Positions 4,532-6,985 of a stretch of 6,985 nt of DNA are shown piece by piece; the stretch's first letter is position 1, and each line of letters begins with the position of its first letter. The notes under the pieces are model-generated. The model searched no databases. It saw nothing but the letters and a program-made list of their open reading frames with translations, and was not told where the DNA came from. The stretch lies in assembly GCA_947631305.1 (NCBI GenBank), contig CANRKV010000080.1:1-6985 (forward strand). Direction: 5' to 3'. Made by a program: the position numbers and the translations under genes. The DNA comes from an uncultured Jeotgalicoccus sp. (GTDB taxonomy: Bacteria > Bacillota > Bacilli > Staphylococcales > Salinicoccaceae).

Positions 4532-5683
4532 GTGAAGTCAAAAGTTATATTATATTTAGTTATCGTTATCTGTTTTTTAGATTTATTTATACAGCTGCCG
4601 ATTATTACACCATTTGCACTGGAACTCGGCGCATCTGAATTTATGGCAGGTATCGTCGTTGCGATGTACTCGCTGTTTAATATGGTCGGCAACATCGCCG
4701 GCGGATATTTATCAGATAAATTCGGCCGCAGAAATACACTGCTTTTCGGTATGGTTATGCAGGTGTTTTTCGTGCTGATTTATACCACGACGCCGTCAAT
4801 TGCAATACTGCTCGCAGTGAGAGCAATCCACGGTTTCTCGAGCGGCCTCTTGACACCGGCAGCATTCAGTTTAATCGCCGATATTTCAAGGAAGTCGGCA
4901 ATCGGGAAATCGATGGCCCTGACAGGTGTCGCTATCGGTACAGCGGCAATACTCGGACCAGCCGCCGGCGGCATTATTTCAAGCACAATCAGCTACGAAA
5001 TGGTGTACTACATCCTGTCCGGGGTATATGTATTCGGAACGTTATTAACATTCTTCGGCATTAAAGAAAGCTCGACAGGCGAAAGCAGAACGCATCATGC
5101 GGCAACACCGTTTAAAGAACTGCTTCTCCGCCCATCATTGAATGTGGCGTATATATCATCATTTACATTGATGATCGCACAGGGCACACTCGCGTTCGGT
5201 CTGCCGATAAAAACCGGTTACCTTGGAGCCGACGCATCCATGACAGGGATGATGCTCAGCGTTTTCGGTGTTACAGCAATTATCGTTTTTGCGTCACCGA
5301 TCAACACAATTTATTCCCGTTATAAGAGTGAAAGTCTAGTAGCAATCGGCATACTTATTTTAAGTATCAGCATGATTCTGCTGCATTTTGCACCGTCACC
5401 GGGCTTTATCTTTTTAGTGATGATAATTTATGGTCTCGGTTTCGGGCTTATCTTCCCGTCGATGAATAAAATCGTCGCGGAACATTCCGAAATGAATGAA
5501 CGGGGCAAGGCGAACGGAATTTTTTATTCGTACTTTTCACTTGGTTCCGTCGCAGGGTCTGTTCTTGCAGGTTACTTTGCAACGGTGTTCAATCTGCCGT
5601 TTCTCGGTATCGGTATCGTCACACTGCTAATGCTGATGATATTAATATTTATCCGTTACAGACTGGAACTGAATCGTCCATAG
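4532..5683 (+). CDS. MFS transporter, probable DHA1-type (12-TM) efflux permease
   Basis: The 383-residue protein shows alternating hydrophobic segments consistent with 12 membrane helices and a central cytoplasmic loop near 178-195. Motif A is GGYLSDKFGRR (57-67), between helices 2 and 3. Motif B is RAIHGFSSG with Arg97, in helix 4. The antiporter motif C is in helix 5, ending in LGPAAGG (141-147). Motif C is characteristic of drug:proton antiporters, so export of a small molecule is the best inference, but the substrate is unknown. The start is a GTG at 4532 with GAGG (4521-4524) seven bases before it; an ATG two bases upstream runs straight into TGA. Its TAG stop (5681-5683) lies in the AGGAGG site of the next gene, so the two are probably translated together. 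Confidence 0.9.
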   Translation: MKSKVILYLVIVICFLDLFIQLPIITPFALELGASEFMAGIVVAMYSLFNMVGNIAGGYLSDKFGRRNTLLFGMVMQVFFVLIYTTTPSIAILLAVRAIHGFSSGLLTPAAFSLIADISRKSAIGKSMALTGVAIGTAAILGPAAGGIISSTISYEMVYYILSGVYVFGTLLTFFGIKESSTGESRTHHAATPFKELLLRPSLNVAYISSFTLMIAQGTLAFGLPIKTGYLGADASMTGMMLSVFGVTAIIVFASPINTIYSRYKSESLVAIGILILSISMILLHFAPSPGFIFLVMIIYGLGFGLIFPSMNKIVAEHSEMNERGKANGIFYSYFSLGSVAGSVLAGYFATVFNLPFLGIGIVTLLMLMILIFIRYRLELNRP

Positions 5684-5693
5684 GAGGATTATT

Positions 5694-6608
5694 ATGAACA
5701 AGAAAAATGTACTGCTTATGGGTGTTCACGGCAGAATTGGTGAGCACTTATATATAGAACTGAATGAATCGGCGAACCTGTTCGCATTTTCAAGTCCGAA
5801 TCAGGAACCTGATCACGAGAATATTACATTTATTAAAAAGGATTTATTTATCCTGCCGGAAGTCGAGGAAGCACTGCAGAATATCGATGTTGTGATCTTT
5901 TTCGAAGATCCGATTATGCGTCTGAACAGACTGACGCAGGGTAAGTTTTACGATTTATATCTGCTCATTGCAGACAATATTGCACGTGCGGCGAGTACGA
6001 ATAATGTTGAACAGATTATTTACATTGCGGATGAATTATCAGACGGCAGTATCGTATCGATACTCGGATCTTACGGCACAGATGTTAAGGAAACGGAAAC
6101 GCCGATACGCCGCTACGGTAAAAATCTGACGTATAAAACGAAGGATTACAACAGCGTGCGGAGTGTGCAGCGTGCACCGCTGCCGCCGGGATGGACTGTC
6201 GAGAACGTTGCCTGGTATTACTTTGGCTGGCTCGATGAAATTATTTACGATTTCGTTAATACGAAAATAGAAAATAACACGGTATCGATATATGTCCTTG
6301 ATAAGCCGAAACCGGTACTCGAACTGAAATTTAATGAAGCACTTTCGGAAGATGACATCGTCCTGTTTGAAATTACGGGCGGCAGCCTGAAGAAACGTTC
6401 GACGAATAAAACACAGCGTTTTGAATTCAGAAAGCTGCCGGACAGAGATGAATTTATTATGGCGCTGCACGACTTCGAACCGTCGCTGCCGTGGGCGGTG
6501 TTTAAAATGACACAGGCACCGATACATTCACTCGTGAGCCGGATTTATCAGGTGGAAATGATTATTAATAAGGACGTGCCCGAACGCCGTCCGCACAACA
6601 ATAAATAA
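5694..6608 (+). CDS. Rossmann-fold NAD(P)-binding protein, atypical SDR/NmrA-like
   Basis: The 304-residue protein begins with a dinucleotide-binding strand-loop-helix: VLLMG followed by GVHGRIG, giving the GxxGxxG pattern at Gly10, Gly13 and Gly16. Further Rossmann features are KKDL with Asp50, in the place of the adenine-ring Asp of extended SDRs, and DVVIFFEDP (65-73). The usual SDR catalytic Tyr-x-x-x-Lys is not seen: Tyr127 and Tyr147 are not followed by Lys at +4. The protein may therefore bind rather than turn over a nucleotide, or use other chemistry. The C-terminal third (about 190-304) is unlike any domain I can name. There is no signal peptide or membrane helix. AGGAGG at 5682-5687 overlaps the stop of the MFS gene, ten bases before this ATG, which implies a shared operon and perhaps a related job. 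No clear terminator follows. Confidence 0.8.
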   Translation: MNKKNVLLMGVHGRIGEHLYIELNESANLFAFSSPNQEPDHENITFIKKDLFILPEVEEALQNIDVVIFFEDPIMRLNRLTQGKFYDLYLLIADNIARAASTNNVEQIIYIADELSDGSIVSILGSYGTDVKETETPIRRYGKNLTYKTKDYNSVRSVQRAPLPPGWTVENVAWYYFGWLDEIIYDFVNTKIENNTVSIYVLDKPKPVLELKFNEALSEDDIVLFEITGGSLKKRSTNKTQRFEFRKLPDRDEFIMALHDFEPSLPWAVFKMTQAPIHSLVSRIYQVEMIINKDVPERRPHNNK

Positions 6609-6611
6609 AAG

Positions 6612-6620
6612 TGGTAAAAT
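6612..6620 (+). promoter_or_regulatory. possible extended -10 promoter for the yebC-type gene
   Basis: TGGTAAAAT is an extended -10 (TGn plus TAAAAT) in the 48-base gap after the Rossmann protein, without a matching -35 box. The downstream gene could use it or be reached by readthrough from the MFS operon, since no terminator is visible in the gap. Confidence 0.35.
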
Positions 6621-6656
6621 ATAAAAGCAAATATACTGGAATAAGGAAGATGACCG

Positions 6657-6985
6657 ATGGGAAGAAAATGGAATAATATTAAAGAGAAAAAAGCGCAGAA
6701 AGACCAGAACACGAGCCGTATCTATGCCAAATTCGGCAGAGAGATATACGTAGCAGCGAGAAAAGGCGAACCGGACCCGGAAACTAACCAGGCGCTTAAA
6801 ATCGTCCTGGAACGTGCTAAAACTTATTCTGTACCTAAGCATATTATCGACAAAGCAATTGAAAAAGCCAAAGGCGGCGACGATGAATCATTCGACGAAC
6901 TCCGCTATGAAGGCTTTGGACCAAACGGCTCGATGCTTATCGTCGATGCACTGACTAACAATGTGAACCGTACAGTATCGGACGT
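6657..6985 (+). CDS. yebC: YebC/PmpR-family protein, YeeI/YeeN type (3' end beyond the window)
   Basis: The first 109 codons are present; the family is normally about 240 residues, so more than half is missing at the right edge. The N-terminus MGRKWNNIKEKKAQKD is the signature of the YeeI/YeeN branch of the YebC family, as opposed to the MAGHSKW start of the classic branch. It is followed by the conserved NTSRIYAKFGREIYVAA, LERAKTYSVPKHIIDKAIEKA, and RYEGFGPNGSMLIVDALTNN. YebC proteins were described as DNA-binding regulators, and more recent work connects the family (including the mitochondrial TACO1) to translation through proline-rich stretches. Which applies here is not shown by sequence. 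AAGGAAGA at 6643-6650 precedes the ATG by six bases. There is no sign of damage in the visible part. Confidence 0.93.
   Translation, partial: MGRKWNNIKEKKAQKDQNTSRIYAKFGREIYVAARKGEPDPETNQALKIVLERAKTYSVPKHIIDKAIEKAKGGDDESFDELRYEGFGPNGSMLIVDALTNNVNRTVSD

Noticed and set aside
6528..6842. Minus-strand frame spanning the end of the Rossmann gene and the start of the yebC-type gene
   Set aside because: It covers two strongly supported plus-strand coding regions and their ribosome binding site.

Overview
The window looks like chromosomal DNA of a low-to-moderate-GC Firmicute. The best guess is the family Staphylococcaceae, perhaps the Jeotgalicoccus/Salinicoccus side. The basis is the A/T-leaning codon use, strong purine-rich Shine-Dalgarno sites, frequent GTG starts, and protein sequences that read like staphylococcal/Bacillus homologues (TrhO, a YeeI-type YebC protein, a FrnE-like DsbA protein). 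The genus is a guess. No phage, transposase, CRISPR or integrase signal is visible, and most of the window is ordinary core or semi-core chromosome.

Layout. At the left edge only the first 29 bases of a minus-strand gene are present, with a strong ribosome binding site and a good upstream promoter. Next is about 370 bases without a convincing gene. It holds an AT-rich promoter region with two dyads, then four tandem copies of a GC-richer 42-bp unit (196-354), then the terminator of the next gene. trhO (minus strand, tRNA U34 hydroxylase) and a cytoplasmic FrnE-like thiol oxidoreductase (plus strand) are transcribed divergently from a shared 171-bp region. The oxidoreductase converges on a small two-helix membrane protein (minus) across a bidirectional terminator. 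That membrane gene is divergent from a GNAT acetyltransferase (plus), and the two appear to share a dyad carrying both -10 boxes.

The right half is all plus strand. It contains an SstT/GltP-type (DAACS) symporter with its own terminator, then an MFS transporter whose stop codon lies in the Shine-Dalgarno site of a Rossmann-fold NAD(P)-binding protein (a tightly coupled pair), then a YeeI-type YebC/PmpR protein cut off by the right edge.

The most unusual item is the 42-bp tandem repeat downstream of trhO. Each copy can form a hairpin whose stem is conserved while four loop bases differ in every copy. The stem mismatches on the plus strand become G-U pairs on the minus strand, which suggests a minus-strand RNA. 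Second is the symporter, which keeps most of the family's substrate-site framework but has His/Ser in place of the usual Asn/Asp of the NMDGT motif, and Gly in place of the acidic-substrate Arg. I see no strong evidence for a complete new multi-gene system.
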